Shown here one piece after another: positions 18,424 to 28,411 of a stretch of 64,000 nt of DNA. The notes beneath the pieces are model-generated. The model was not told where the DNA came from, did not search any database, and saw only the letters and a program-made list of their open reading frames with translations. Within the stretch, counting starts at the first letter, position 1. Each line of letters begins with the position of its first letter. Both the position numbers and the translations under genes were made by a program. Source of the stretch: Yersinia vastinensis (GTDB lineage Bacteria > Pseudomonadota > Gammaproteobacteria > Enterobacterales > Enterobacteriaceae); NCBI RefSeq assembly GCF_902726565.1, contig NZ_CACVAF010000005.1, positions 186,001 to 250,000 on the forward strand. Direction: 5' to 3'.

Positions 18424-19446
18424 TTAACTGGCTTTTTCTGCTTCATCCTGATCAACCGCAAAACAAGCCACCATTTGATCTCCGTACTGTTTTAGCTGCG
18501 GTTGCAGTTGAGTACAGGTCCCAAATGCCCGCCGGCAACGTGCATTGAATGCACAACCAGGAGGTGGACTCATCGGGCTAGGTAGCTCGCCTGTCAGCTT
18601 AATACGCTCACGGCGCATGTCAGGGTTCAGACGAGGTGTCGCTGATAGCAGCGCCTGAGTATAAGGGTGGCGTGGGTTATTAAAAATGGCCTCTTTACTG
18701 CCCTTTTCAACACAACGCCCCAAATACATCACCATCACTTCATCGGCAATATGCTCAACCACCGACAGATCATGGGAGATAAAGACATACGACAGTCCTA
18801 GCTCTTGCTGTAGATCCATCATCAGGTTCAATACCTGTGCCCGCACTGACACATCCAGCGCAGACACAGGTTCATCAGCAATGACCACATCAGGATTCAA
18901 CATCAGTCCACGTGCGATAGCGATACGCTGACGTTGACCGCCAGAGAACATATGCGGATAACGGTCATAGTGCTCAGTTTTCAGGCCAACCTTAGCCATC
19001 ATCGCCAAGGTTTTTTCGCGCCGCTCCTGCTTTGTGAGCTTAGTGTTGATTTGCAGTGGCTCTTCCAGAATCTGCCCCACTTTCTTTCGTGGGTTTAGAG
19101 AACCATACGGGTTCTGAAATACAATCTGGATTTTTTGGCGTCGTAATTTCTCAGCACTTTCATCCGGTTTGAGCAAATCCTGGCCTTGGTAATAAAGCTC
19201 ACCACCCGTAGGGATTTCAATCATGGTCAACAAACGACCCAAGGTGGATTTACCACAGCCAGATTCCCCAACCACCGCCAATGTTTTGCCTCGCTCCAGT
19301 GTGAACGAAACACCATCAAGCGCTTTGACCAAACGCTCCGGTGCAAATAACCCTTTTTTGACCGGATAATATTTTTTTAAATCGATGGCTTGCAACAACG
19401 GCTTGGATGCCTGTGATTCATTTTTCATTTCAGTTGATTGGCTCAT
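18424..19446 (-). CDS. dppF: Dipeptide ABC transporter ATP-binding protein DppF
   Basis: A 340-residue ABC ATPase with Walker [10 protein letters not shown], signature [10 protein letters not shown], Walker B VVIADEP and the H-loop ISHDLSVV. The oligopeptide-type C-terminal domain holds cysteines in [18 protein letters not shown]-terminal [18 protein letters not shown] agrees with E. coli DppF. It overlaps dppD by 4 bases and is the last gene of dppABCDF. It pairs with DppD to power dipeptide, and in E. coli also haem and 5-aminolevulinate, uptake. Confidence 0.95.
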   Translation of the reverse strand: MSQSTEMKNESQASKPLLQAIDLKKYYPVKKGLFAPERLVKALDGVSFTLERGKTLAVVGESGCGKSTLGRLLTMIEIPTGGELYYQGQDLLKPDESAEKLRRQKIQIVFQNPYGSLNPRKKVGQILEEPLQINTKLTKQERREKTLAMMAKVGLKTEHYDRYPHMFSGGQRQRIAIARGLMLNPDVVIADEPVSALDVSVRAQVLNLMMDLQQELGLSYVFISHDLSVVEHIADEVMVMYLGRCVEKGSKEAIFNNPRHPYTQALLSATPRLNPDMRRERIKLTGELPSPMSPPPGCAFNARCRRAFGTCTQLQPQLKQYGDQMVACFAVDQDEAEKAS

Positions 19447-20423
19447 AAGGTCGGCCTCCCCGCATCATCAAGCGGTGTATGGCATTTAACCTGACGCCCC
19501 GCCGGCCCCAGCAACTCGGGTTCTTCACGACGGCAACGATCATTAGCATACGGGCAACGTGGATTAAGCAAGCAGCCTTCAGGCCGGTCATATTTGCCCG
19601 GAACCACACCCGGTAAGGATGCCAACCGTGCTTTATCCTGTGCAAACTCCGGTAGCGCCCGCAATAATGCCTGCGTATACGGATGGCGTGGCGCACGGAA
19701 AATCTCTGACGATTTGCCCGTTTCAACCACTTGGCCGGCATACATCACAATAATATGATGAGCCGCCTCAGCCACCAGTGCCAAGTCATGGGTAATCAAC
19801 AACAGCGCCATATTTTCGCGCTGCTGCAATTCCAGCAGCAATTCGATAATTTGCGCCTGAATCGTCACATCCAGCGCCGTCGTTGGTTCATCAGCAATCA
19901 ACAACTTAGGCCGACAGGCAATGGCCATCGCAATCATCACGCGCTGGCTCATCCCACCTGAAAGCTGGTGCGGATAGACATCCAAACGCGACGCCGGATC
20001 CGGGATCCCGACCAAAGTCAGCAAATCCACTGCCCGCTGATGACGGGTTTTGCGGTTCCCTCCCTGATGCACCTTCAGCGCTTCCATAATTTGGAAACCG
20101 ACGGTATAGCATGGGTTAAGACTGGTCATGGGGTCTTGGAAGATCATCGCAACTTCCGAACCCACTAACTGACGCCGCTCTTTTTCAGAAATTTTCGTCA
20201 GGTCACGGCCATTAAACTCGAGCTTTTCGGCCATCACTTTACCGGGGTAATCAATCAGCCCCATGATTGCTAATGAACTGACCGATTTACCAGAGCCAGA
20301 TTCACCCACAATCCCAACCACTTGACCTTGCTCAATACTGTAACTGATACGGTCTACGGCTTTGAACGGCGCGCCTTCGTCACCGAAGTGCACCGACAAT
20401 TTGTCTACATTTAAAAGTGCCAT
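19443..20423 (-). CDS. dppD: Dipeptide ABC transporter ATP-binding protein DppD
   Basis: A 326-residue ABC ATPase with Walker A GESGSGKS, signature LSGGMSQRV, Walker B LLIADEP and H-loop ITHDLALV. Its C-terminal cysteines ([14 protein letters not shown] and a later Cys) are the set reported to hold an iron-sulphur cluster in this transporter family. It overlaps dppF by 4 bases and starts 15 bases after dppC. Confidence 0.95.
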   Translation of the reverse strand: MALLNVDKLSVHFGDEGAPFKAVDRISYSIEQGQVVGIVGESGSGKSVSSLAIMGLIDYPGKVMAEKLEFNGRDLTKISEKERRQLVGSEVAMIFQDPMTSLNPCYTVGFQIMEALKVHQGGNRKTRHQRAVDLLTLVGIPDPASRLDVYPHQLSGGMSQRVMIAMAIACRPKLLIADEPTTALDVTIQAQIIELLLELQQRENMALLLITHDLALVAEAAHHIIVMYAGQVVETGKSSEIFRAPRHPYTQALLRALPEFAQDKARLASLPGVVPGKYDRPEGCLLNPRCPYANDRCRREEPELLGPAGRQVKCHTPLDDAGRPTL

Positions 20424-20438
20424 CTCTCTCTACCTCTG

Positions 20439-21341
20439 TTACTGCTTGAGTTTGGGGTCGAGAGCATCACGCAGGCCGTCCCCCATCAGGTTAAACGCCA
20501 GAACCGTCAGCAGAATCGCCACACCGGGGAAGGTCACGACCCACCAGGCACTTTGTGCGAACTGCAACACATCAGAGAGCATGGTGCCCCATTCTGGTGT
20601 TGGCGGTTGTGCACCCATGCCGAGGAAGCCGAGAGCCGCCATATCCAGAATGGCGTTAGAGAAGCCGAGAGAAGCCTGCACGATCAACGGCGCAAGGCAG
20701 TTTGGCAAAATATTGATAAACATCTGGCGCATCGAACCCGCACCGGCCACTCTGGAGGCCGTGACGTAGTCGCGATTGACCTCGACCAGCACTGCCGCTC
20801 GCGTCAAGCGAACATAATGCGGCAAGGCAACAAAGGTTAACGCCAACGAAGCATTCACAATGGAAGGCCCGAACACAGCGACCAAAACTAACGCCAGCAA
20901 CAGGCTTGGCAGCGCCAGCATGATATCCACAATACGCATGATGATGGCATCGACGACGCCGCCAAAATAACCGGCCAGTAAGCCAAAGATGACGCCCATC
21001 ACCAACGACAGCACGACCACCAAGCAACCGACCAGCAGCGAGAGGCGCGCACCATACATCAAGCGAGACAGGACATCGCGGCCCACATCATCCGTACCGA
21101 GAATAAACTTCCAACTGCCACCCTCTTCCCAGACAGGCGGTTTCAATAATGCATCGCGAAATTGCTCTGCCGGGCCGTGCGGGGCAAGCCAAGTCGCGCC
21201 TGCGGCAATCAGCAACATAATAATGATGTAGAACAGGCCGATGACAGCCCCTTTATTGCGCTTGAAATAGTGCCAAAACTCCTGCAATGGAGTCATCGGC
21301 TTCGGCGCACTTTTTACTGTCGACTCAGTAAGTTGAGACAT
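20439..21341 (-). CDS. dppC: Dipeptide ABC transporter permease DppC
   Basis: A 300-residue inner-membrane permease with about six TM helices and an N-terminal cytosolic stretch. The EAA-type loop is visible near RVAGAGSMRQMFINILPN, followed by GFLGMGAQPPTPEWGTML, typical of DppC/OppC. It sits 10 bases after dppB and pairs with DppB as the translocation pore. Confidence 0.95.
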   Translation of the reverse strand: MSQLTESTVKSAPKPMTPLQEFWHYFKRNKGAVIGLFYIIIMLLIAAGATWLAPHGPAEQFRDALLKPPVWEEGGSWKFILGTDDVGRDVLSRLMYGARLSLLVGCLVVVLSLVMGVIFGLLAGYFGGVVDAIIMRIVDIMLALPSLLLALVLVAVFGPSIVNASLALTFVALPHYVRLTRAAVLVEVNRDYVTASRVAGAGSMRQMFINILPNCLAPLIVQASLGFSNAILDMAALGFLGMGAQPPTPEWGTMLSDVLQFAQSAWWVVTFPGVAILLTVLAFNLMGDGLRDALDPKLKQ

Positions 21342-21351
21342 TTTGCGCCCC

Positions 21352-22371
21352 TTATTTCTTGTGACGAATACGCGGGTTAACTACGCCATAGAGCACATCT
21401 ACCAGCAAGTTAACTAAAATAATCATGATAGCGACCAGCAACACCCCGCCCTGTACGACCGGGTAATCTCGGCGTTGCAATGCATCCATCAACCAGCGCC
21501 CTAATCCCGGCCAGGAGAAGATGGTTTCTGTCAAAATAGCGCCCGCCAGCATCGTGCCGACCTGTAAGCCGATCACTGTCACTACAGGCAGCAGAGCATT
21601 ACGTAAAGCGTGGACGACAATCACTCGTATCCGGCTCAAGCCTTTAGCACGCGCAGTACGGATATAGTCTTCACCCAAAACTTCCAGCATAGAGGAGCGG
21701 GTCATACGTACGATAACGGCGAGGGGGATGGTGCCCAGCACGATGGCAGGCAAAATCATATGCATCACAGCGTCTTTGAAGTCACCAGGCTCACCCCAAA
21801 CAAAGGTGTCTATCAGCATAAAACCGGTCAGCGGTAGGCTATCATCGAGGAAGACAGTATCACTGACGCGCCCCGACACCGGGGTGAGGTTCCATTGCAC
21901 CGAAACCAGCATGATCAACATGATGCCCCACCAGAAGATAGGCATCGAGTAACCGGTCAAGGAGATCCCAACAGCAGTGTGATCGAATATTGAACCGCGT
22001 TTGACTGCTGCCAACACCCCAACGGGAATCCCCACGGCGATGGCAAACAGCATCGCGCAGATCCCAAGTTCCAGTGTCGCTTTAAAGCGAGGAACGAATT
22101 CTTCCCAAACTGAAATACGGCTTTTCAGCGAAATGCCAAGATCGCCGTGTAATACGCCACTCACGTAATGGAAGTATTGTTGATAGAGAGGCTTGTCTAG
22201 CCCCATTTCCGCCATGATTTGAGCGTGACGCTCGGCGGAGATACCGCGTTCCCCAGCCATGATGGTCACCGGGTCACCCGGGATCATATGAACAAAAGCA
22301 AAGGTCAGCAAAGTAATGCCGATAAACGTTGGGATAACTAACCCCAAACGTCGGAGTATGAACTGCAACAT
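21352..22371 (-). CDS. dppB: Dipeptide ABC transporter permease DppB
   Basis: I place the start at the ATG at 22371 (MLQFILRRLGLVIPTFIGIT), which gives 339 residues, the same as E. coli DppB; a longer in-frame reading adds 22 unlikely residues. The product has about six TM helices and the permease loop RTARAKGLSRIRVIVVHALR. A 288-base gap with hairpins separates it from dppA. Confidence 0.95.
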   Translation of the reverse strand: MLQFILRRLGLVIPTFIGITLLTFAFVHMIPGDPVTIMAGERGISAERHAQIMAEMGLDKPLYQQYFHYVSGVLHGDLGISLKSRISVWEEFVPRFKATLELGICAMLFAIAVGIPVGVLAAVKRGSIFDHTAVGISLTGYSMPIFWWGIMLIMLVSVQWNLTPVSGRVSDTVFLDDSLPLTGFMLIDTFVWGEPGDFKDAVMHMILPAIVLGTIPLAVIVRMTRSSMLEVLGEDYIRTARAKGLSRIRVIVVHALRNALLPVVTVIGLQVGTMLAGAILTETIFSWPGLGRWLMDALQRRDYPVVQGGVLLVAIMIILVNLLVDVLYGVVNPRIRHKK

Positions 22372-22485
22372 ATCCCGAACTCTCTGTGTAGAATGCCAGG
22401 CTGCTCGTGGGCAACCCAGCTTATTAAACCTCCCCAATAAGTTATTTTATTTGCCATTTTGACCTAGGGCAGTGCTCACCACCGT

Positions 22486-22518
22486 CACGTACTGCGTGTA
22501 CGCTCCCGTGTTTACGTG
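22486..22518. repeat. Small inverted repeat in the dppA-dppB gap
   Basis: CACGTA (22486-22491) and TACGTG (22513-22518) flank a 21-base loop that contains related short motifs. It may be a repetitive extragenic element; I cannot confirm its family. Confidence 0.35.
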
Positions 22519-22608
22519 CTGTCCATGCTCAAAATTTTTGCGACAATGACACTTATTGGGCGAGGTTATATGGCTCACATCTGTATCTGTCTTAACCTAA
22601 ATGAAGAA

Positions 22609-22639
22609 GCCGGTGCACATGCTATGCACGCCCACCGGC
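22609..22639 (-). promoter_or_regulatory. Hairpin between dppA and dppB
   Basis: GCCGGTG (22609-22615) and CACCGGC (22633-22639) form a 7-bp GC-rich stem with an inner TGCA pairing, about 20 bases after the dppA stop codon. There is no T run. In peptide-binding-protein operons such a hairpin usually protects the binding-protein mRNA and lowers downstream expression, which would give excess DppA. Confidence 0.6.
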
Positions 22640-22659
22640 CCTATTTCACTGGGTTAAAA

Positions 22660-24267
22660 TTAATCCAGGGACACGTTCTCGAAATGGTGTTTACCCAACG
22701 GATCAACAACATAGCCTTTCACTTCTTTACGCACTGGCTCATACACAGTTGAGTGAGCAACAATCAGCGCTGGCGCTTGATCATGCATAACAACCTGAGC
22801 TTGTTTGTAAAGTGCGACACGTTTGTCGTGGTCAGACTCAGCACGTGCTGGTTGGATCACGTCTTCAAACGGCTTGTAGCACCACTTAGAGTAGTTGGAA
22901 CCTTGCTTGGCCGCATCACAGCTGAACAGAGTCGCGAAGAAGTTGTCAGGATCCCCATTGTCCCCGGTCCAACCCATCATGACAGTTTCATGTTCGCCGT
23001 CTTTGGCACGTTTGAGGTACTCGCCCCACTCGTAGGTCACAATCTTGGCTTTCACGCCCACTTTCGCCCAGTCAGACTGGATCATTTCAGCCATACGACG
23101 AGCATTTGGGTTGTACGGGCGCTGAACTGGCATCGCCCACAGGTCGATGGAGAAACCATCTGGCAGGCCCGCTTCTTTCAGCAACTCTTTCGCTTTAGCC
23201 GGATCATAGGCGTAATCTTTCACATCGTCGTTGTAGCCCCACATTGTTGGTGGGATCAGGTTCTTGGCCGCTTGGCCCGCACCCTGATAAACCGCATCAA
23301 TGATGGCTTCTTTATTCACAGCCATGGTCAACGCTTGACGAACTTTCACGTTATCCAGTGGTTTTTTCTCAACGTTGAAGGAGAGGTAACCGACGTTCAG
23401 GCCAGGTTGTTCCATCAGGTTGATCGTTTTGTCTTCTTTCATGCGAGCAATATCAGCCGGGTTAGGGTATGGCATAACCTGACATTCATTTTTCTGCAAT
23501 TTCGCATAACGGACGGAGGCATCTGGAGTAATAGAGAAGACCAAACGATCAATTTTCGGTTTGGTGCCCCAGTAGCCATCAAAGGCTTTGTACAGAATGC
23601 GGGAGTCTTTTTGATATTGCTGTAACTGGAATGGGCCGGTGCCGATTGGGTTCAAATCGACTTTTTCCGGAGTACCCGCTTTCAGCATGCCATCAGCGTA
23701 TTCAGCAGACAGGATTGACGCGAAGTCCATCGCCAGGTCAGCCAAGAATGGCGACTCTGGGCGAGCCAGTTCGAAGCGGACAGTATTGTCGTCAACTTTC
23801 ACAACATTGGTGATCAAATCACCCATCCCCATACCTTGGAAGTATTCATAGCTACCGCCAGACACTTTATGGTACGGATGTTTATCATCCTTCTGACGCA
23901 TGAAAGAGTAGATCACGTCGTCAGCATTGAAATCGCGAGTCGGCTTGAAATCTTTATTATCTTGCCACTTCACACCCTTACGCAGATGGAAAGTGTAGGT
24001 TTTGCCGTCTTCACTGACTTCCCACTTCTCCGCCAGACCGGGTTCAATTTCGGTTGTCCCGAGTTTAAATTCAACCAGGCGGTTATAAATAGGTACTGAG
24101 CTTGCGTCATAGGTTGTGCCAGAGGTGAAAAGTTGCGGGTTGAAACCTTCCGGAGATCCTTCAGAACAATAAACCAATGTTTTCGCTTGTACACTGGCCG
24201 CTACGGTCAGTGCAATCAGCCCAATACCGAATTTCAGTATCCCTGTTTTTCCCAAGGAAATCGTCAT
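22660..24267 (-). CDS. dppA: Periplasmic dipeptide-binding protein DppA
   Basis: The 535-residue product has a signal peptide (FGIGLIALTVAASVQA) and begins its mature part KTLVYCSEGSPEGFNPQLFT, very close to E. coli DppA. It delivers dipeptides to DppBC and also serves dipeptide taxis in E. coli. GGAG lies 8 bases ahead of the ATG. It is the first gene of the operon; the large upstream region carries NtrC-like palindromes. A long open frame opposite this gene is treated as a shadow. Confidence 0.95.
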   Translation of the reverse strand: MTISLGKTGILKFGIGLIALTVAASVQAKTLVYCSEGSPEGFNPQLFTSGTTYDASSVPIYNRLVEFKLGTTEIEPGLAEKWEVSEDGKTYTFHLRKGVKWQDNKDFKPTRDFNADDVIYSFMRQKDDKHPYHKVSGGSYEYFQGMGMGDLITNVVKVDDNTVRFELARPESPFLADLAMDFASILSAEYADGMLKAGTPEKVDLNPIGTGPFQLQQYQKDSRILYKAFDGYWGTKPKIDRLVFSITPDASVRYAKLQKNECQVMPYPNPADIARMKEDKTINLMEQPGLNVGYLSFNVEKKPLDNVKVRQALTMAVNKEAIIDAVYQGAGQAAKNLIPPTMWGYNDDVKDYAYDPAKAKELLKEAGLPDGFSIDLWAMPVQRPYNPNARRMAEMIQSDWAKVGVKAKIVTYEWGEYLKRAKDGEHETVMMGWTGDNGDPDNFFATLFSCDAAKQGSNYSKWCYKPFEDVIQPARAESDHDKRVALYKQAQVVMHDQAPALIVAHSTVYEPVRKEVKGYVVDPLGKHHFENVSLD

Positions 24268-25034
24268 CGCTTGTGCTCCATTATGGTGATGTGTGTTGTG
24301 TGTACGGCCAGGCCCTATAATTTTTTAGTCCGCGGACTGTACCGTTTTTGCCCATTAACAGCAGGGATGCGGGATTGAGATGCCGGATAAATCTTATCGC
24401 GACGACAATGTTGAATGAGTGGAATCACCCAAACTGCTCTCGATTACTCCCCCTGAGGGTACCAATTTGGCAACAGTTGGTGGCAACGTCAATACGGTCT
24501 GAAAGGATTTATCAAGACAATGAGAAACAGCATGCAAACATAAAAAAAACTTCTCGTTAACATTATCAGCATTAAAATTTATGCTATTGGCAATAAACTA
24601 GAGGGATTAACTGGCTAGGATAAATAAAGCAGTAGCAATACCCAGTGACAAACAGAAAAACTTTGTTGCCAAATGATGTCTATCTGTTCAGATTTTTTTG
24701 TAATATCGACAGAAAATAGATGGAAATGCTGTGGCGACAGCCGATAAGTGACGTGAATGTTGTCACAGACAACCAGAATGACGCACATCTTGCGTGTCGT
24801 TAAAAAAGCGAAATATCGACCCGATAAAGCATTATAGATAACAGAGCGCATAGCACTCAGTGCCGTGCACAATTATAGTGCACCGAACCAGTGCGCGATG
24901 TTTCTTTGCTGGAAAATTGACGAGCGAAACAATGCGGTACCTGCTAGCTAAAGGTAAGCAGCGCAGAGTAGAGGTAAGCAAACCACAACGCAGAGATGGA
25001 ATCGACATATTGTGGGCCTTCGTAGATTGATGAC
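24268..25034. other. Long upstream region of dppA
   Basis: No protein gene is supported in these 767 bases. It must contain the dppA promoter and leader. The far end, next to the TPS gene, holds the paired TGCAC-N7-GTGCA type palindromes listed separately. No clear sigma-54 promoter with correct GG/GC spacing was found by eye. Confidence 0.6.
24866..24895 (-). promoter_or_regulatory. Possible NtrC-binding palindromes far upstream of dppA
   Basis: TGCACAATTATAGTGCA (24866-24882) is a palindrome close to the enhancer sequence of glnA, and TGCACCGAACCAGTGCG (24879-24895) is a second, weaker match that overlaps it. Dipeptide uptake is known to belong to the nitrogen-limitation response of E. coli. 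The sites are about 600 bp from dppA, far but possible for an enhancer. Confidence 0.4.
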
Positions 25035-26459
25035 TTATTTTTTAATGATTCTATTCACATCAATTCCCCCGTATATTACCCCCTCTTCATTGCTGAGTGT
25101 CTTATAACTCAGATTCACATCTCTAAAGGCACTGATAATTCTGCCATTATTATTTCTTAACTCATTTGCATCAATCAATATATTTTGAGATGTCACAATA
25201 TGACCATTATTGTTATTGACTAACTTTGCCTTAAGACTGATATCCGCAAGACCTGAAGTTGCATTTGATTTGATAATACTGTTCCAATTATTAATAGAAT
25301 CCGCAGCTTCAATTGAAATATACCCACTATTGGCGTAAAAGCTACTTTCACTACTATTAATGTTACGACCTAAAATTCGGATACCAAATCGTTCATCAAT
25401 TTTATAATTTACACCTTGTCGCTCACTTTTAATTTTTCCAGAAACGATATCAATATCGCCAGAACTTCTTAACTTTGTTTTGGGTGAGTATATTCTCCCA
25501 GTACTATTTTTAATAAATGAAGCCGATGCCAAACTTACGACCGTTTCAGCTTCTAACATTCCTTTATTCTGAATGCCGCCATTTTTGGAATAAAGAAATA
25601 TTTTATTAGCATACATACCGCCAAGTTGAGTGACATCAATTGCAACATTGGTTACTTCATTATCAAAATGATCACCAATGAGTTGTGTATCAAATCGTTT
25701 TCTAATTGGAGTACGGATGATATTTTGTTTACCTATGATGGCTTGAATAATCCCACCTCTGATTTCACCATCAACACCAAGCGTGGCAGAGAATAAATCT
25801 AGGAAAGCATTGGGGTTATCATCAAATTTCAGCCCATTACGATCAATACTGATATCACCTTGATTAACCTCATAGCCCGTTAATACCCCAGCCGTAAACA
25901 GGGGAGATCCTGTGGTGAGAGTGACGTGATCTGTATTAATAAACTGACAATTATTGCAACGAATCCCTGAGGGGTTAGCAATAATGACATGAGCTTTCGC
26001 GCCAATAACGGACAAGGCACCATACAGCTCACTTTGTTTATTCGATGTAACTTCGTTCAAAATAACCGTCGCTGTTTGATTAACTAAATTAGGATTACCG
26101 ACAAAACCGGGGCTATTAATTTCAAGATTATTTAAAAAGACTCGATTAAACCCTTTGCCCAATGTAATATTGAATTTATCATATTTGTTATGTGACACGC
26201 CATGCTCATTCGGAGTGACAATATTGACAGTTGTAAATGTTGCTCCCTGACAATAAGCATCTTGTACCTTGCATAATTTTTTATCCTCAATATAGTGGTG
26301 AATGTTAGGCTGTTGGTTTTTCGCTGCTTTTTTATCCGCAACAATACCCGCCAACGAGGGATTAATAACACTAACTAACATAATAAATAATAAATAAAAG
26401 TAAGAACCCCTAATAAAAAACCTAACATTTTCTGTATAGTCACAGTTGGCGAAAATCAT
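25035..26459 (-). CDS. Short TpsA-type secreted protein (two-partner secretion domain plus short repeat region)
   Basis: The 474-residue product has a hydrophobic export signal (SYFYLLFIMLVSVINPSLAG) after a short charged extension. A TPS domain (about 55-300) follows, with HVIIANPSGIRCNNCQFINT and HVTLTTGSPLF, the NPxGI and CxxC features of ShlA/FhaB/CdiA-type exoproteins. It continues with about 170 residues of beta-helix-like sequence (GLADISLKAKLVNNNNGHIV, LRNNNGRIISAFRDVNLSYK) and stops at VNRIIKK. TpsA proteins are normally over 1000 residues, so this is very short. It lies downstream of its likely transporter. The region is AT-rich compared with its neighbours. It could be a small secreted product or the stub of a lost large adhesin. 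Confidence 0.75.
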   Translation of the reverse strand: MIFANCDYTENVRFFIRGSYFYLLFIMLVSVINPSLAGIVADKKAAKNQQPNIHHYIEDKKLCKVQDAYCQGATFTTVNIVTPNEHGVSHNKYDKFNITLGKGFNRVFLNNLEINSPGFVGNPNLVNQTATVILNEVTSNKQSELYGALSVIGAKAHVIIANPSGIRCNNCQFINTDHVTLTTGSPLFTAGVLTGYEVNQGDISIDRNGLKFDDNPNAFLDLFSATLGVDGEIRGGIIQAIIGKQNIIRTPIRKRFDTQLIGDHFDNEVTNVAIDVTQLGGMYANKIFLYSKNGGIQNKGMLEAETVVSLASASFIKNSTGRIYSPKTKLRSSGDIDIVSGKIKSERQGVNYKIDERFGIRILGRNINSSESSFYANSGYISIEAADSINNWNSIIKSNATSGLADISLKAKLVNNNNGHIVTSQNILIDANELRNNNGRIISAFRDVNLSYKTLSNEEGVIYGGIDVNRIIKK

Positions 26460-26584
26460 TTTACCCTCTCACTATCTTTATAAAAACAGCAGTAGTGAGC
26501 TATATATTTAAATAATTAGTTAATGGTCACAACCTTAAAAATACATAACAGGCATTCGCATTATAACGATAGAGTGGTCATTTA

Positions 26585-28285
26585 CTAATATTGCCAATTA
26601 AGTATAAAACCAAAAACGACAGGGTCGGTATTAAAATGAGCAGGTTTTTCCAGCGGGATGCCAATATTAAAATCATAGCCCAACCGATGGTAACTGCCTC
26701 GAACCCCCGCAACAGCCCCCACTAAACGATCCCCCAACAAGAATGGCTCCCCTTTTTCACTGACTTCACCATAATCCATACCCACATATAGCTGGCTGCC
26801 GCTCTGTTGATGCTGCCAGGCAATATCATTTTTTAAAAACCACCCTTGTGACCCCGCCAGCGCACTACTGGTTGGAAAACCACGCACGGAACTCCGCCCA
26901 CCGATAGAAAATTTATCCTGCATCACAAGGTCAGAGCGAGTAAATTGCTGGCTGAATGTCGGTTGAAAATAAAACCGTTGCTTATCCAATGTAAAAGGAA
27001 TGTCCAACGAAGCAGCAATATTGACTAACTTGGTTGCAGGGGGGACTTTACTGCCCATGCCAAACCATTGAGTCCCCTGTTGATAATTAACCCCACCTCT
27101 TATAGTAGCCCAGCGGGTATAGTGAAGGTGCTGTAACCCGAGTTGCCAGTCAACCGCATCCTGTCGCTGAACCTCCAGCTCTGTATCTGCAAAAAAACGA
27201 TGGGATTTACGGATTAATACACCAGTATGACCCACTGTTTTATAGTTAGGGCCTCGCATCAAAAGCCGCTGAACTTGCATATCCAATGATCGCCACCGTG
27301 TATGATATTTAAAGGCGATATCAGCAATTAACAGTGTTTGGTAGTGACGGCCTCCGCTGCCCGTCATACTCCACAGCCAGTTGCCGAAGGGTGCAGAGTA
27401 ATGTAAGGCAAAATTGCGATAACCTTTGTCATGATGATTATCCAGTTCTCGGCTGGCATAAAAATAAGCCAGATCACTGAGCGATAATGGGTTATCGAGA
27501 TAAAAGGTAGCACCCGCACGATAACGACCAATAGCATGATGGCCCGCATCATCAAGAAAAGTATTGATTCGCCAGAAACGAGATTGCTGCCGATTAACCA
27601 CAATCTGGCTCGCTAAATCCTCCCGATTTAATTCAATATCCATGGTGGCACTCACCGACGGTAAACGTTGCAGATTTTCTAAGCCTTGTTCAATATGACG
27701 CAAATTCACCAAATCACCGACCCTATTAGGGAATAACGTCTTTAGCTGCGCATAATTATCACTGGCTTTATGATGTTCAATGCCACTGACTCTGCCGGGA
27801 ATCAATGTCAGGGAAAGTACACCGTCAAAATAACTCTCTGCCGTGAACGCTACTTGCGATGTGATATATCCGTCATCCACCAGTTGCCACTGAAGTTTAT
27901 TCCGCAGAGCTGACAATCCTTTTTCACCTAAACATTGCCCTTGGGCCTGCTTCGCCCATTGCATTAAGCGTGTCATATTGGGAAAAAAATTTACGTTAAC
28001 CAGTTCTACGCGATTGATGGCCAGACAGGATATTTCATCAAAAGGGATAGCGTCGTCCGTTATTGCTGGTTCACTTTCTATCTGGGCATGAGACAGTGGC
28101 GGCATGAGGCGATTTTTTAAATCTCGTTGCTGTTGTTCTAAAATAGCTGTTTGAGTGGTATTGACTTCAGCGTAAGCAATAAAAGGGAAGATAAACATAA
28201 AAACCCAAAGAAGTAATAAGGCTAATCCTGCTGGTTTTCTATTATGACTATCTGGAGTTTCATTACTTATCACTTTAAATTCCAT
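26585..28285 (-). CDS. TpsB outer-membrane transporter (ShlB/FhaC family)
   Basis: The 566-residue product has a signal sequence (LALLLLWVFMFIFPFIAYA), a polar QQQ-containing helix (AILEQQQRDLKNRL), a POTRA region (about 85-240), and a C-terminal 16-stranded barrel. The conserved loop motif SVRGFPTS is present near residue 468 and the protein ends in FGFILNWQY, an outer-membrane signal. It should secrete the TPS-domain proteins encoded on both sides. GGAG lies about 8 bases ahead of the ATG. Length is normal and no frameshift is visible, so the transporter looks functional. Confidence 0.88.
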   Translation of the reverse strand: MEFKVISNETPDSHNRKPAGLALLLLWVFMFIFPFIAYAEVNTTQTAILEQQQRDLKNRLMPPLSHAQIESEPAITDDAIPFDEISCLAINRVELVNVNFFPNMTRLMQWAKQAQGQCLGEKGLSALRNKLQWQLVDDGYITSQVAFTAESYFDGVLSLTLIPGRVSGIEHHKASDNYAQLKTLFPNRVGDLVNLRHIEQGLENLQRLPSVSATMDIELNREDLASQIVVNRQQSRFWRINTFLDDAGHHAIGRYRAGATFYLDNPLSLSDLAYFYASRELDNHHDKGYRNFALHYSAPFGNWLWSMTGSGGRHYQTLLIADIAFKYHTRWRSLDMQVQRLLMRGPNYKTVGHTGVLIRKSHRFFADTELEVQRQDAVDWQLGLQHLHYTRWATIRGGVNYQQGTQWFGMGSKVPPATKLVNIAASLDIPFTLDKQRFYFQPTFSQQFTRSDLVMQDKFSIGGRSSVRGFPTSSALAGSQGWFLKNDIAWQHQQSGSQLYVGMDYGEVSEKGEPFLLGDRLVGAVAGVRGSYHRLGYDFNIGIPLEKPAHFNTDPVVFGFILNWQY

Positions 28286-28323
28286 CTAATAAACTCCATT
28301 TCAATTAATCCACATCTTAATAA

Positions 28324-28355
28324 GAGAAATTAGCCACAACTGTGGCTAATTTCTC
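28324..28355 (-). promoter_or_regulatory. 15-bp perfect hairpin between the first exoprotein gene and tpsB
   Basis: GAGAAATTAGCCACA (28324-28338) and its exact complement (28341-28355) are separated by two bases. It sits in the 126-base gap between the upstream TpsA gene and tpsB. On the minus strand it is followed by TTATTAAG, a poor T tract, so partial termination or mRNA stabilisation is more likely than full termination. Confidence 0.7.
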
Positions 28356-28411
28356 AATCAGCACATGAGTACTTATTTAATATTTGTCGGGAAGGGCTTA
28401 TAATTTAAAGG

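Noticed and set aside
22753-23625. A 290-codon open frame on the plus strand opposite dppA
   Set aside because: dppA matches its family over full length; the opposite frame has no recognisable domain, signal or ribosome site.
24420-24500. Possible sigma-54 promoter ahead of dppA (TTGCCACCAACTGTTGCC on the minus strand)
   Set aside because: The GG and GC elements are imperfect and the spacing is off by one base.
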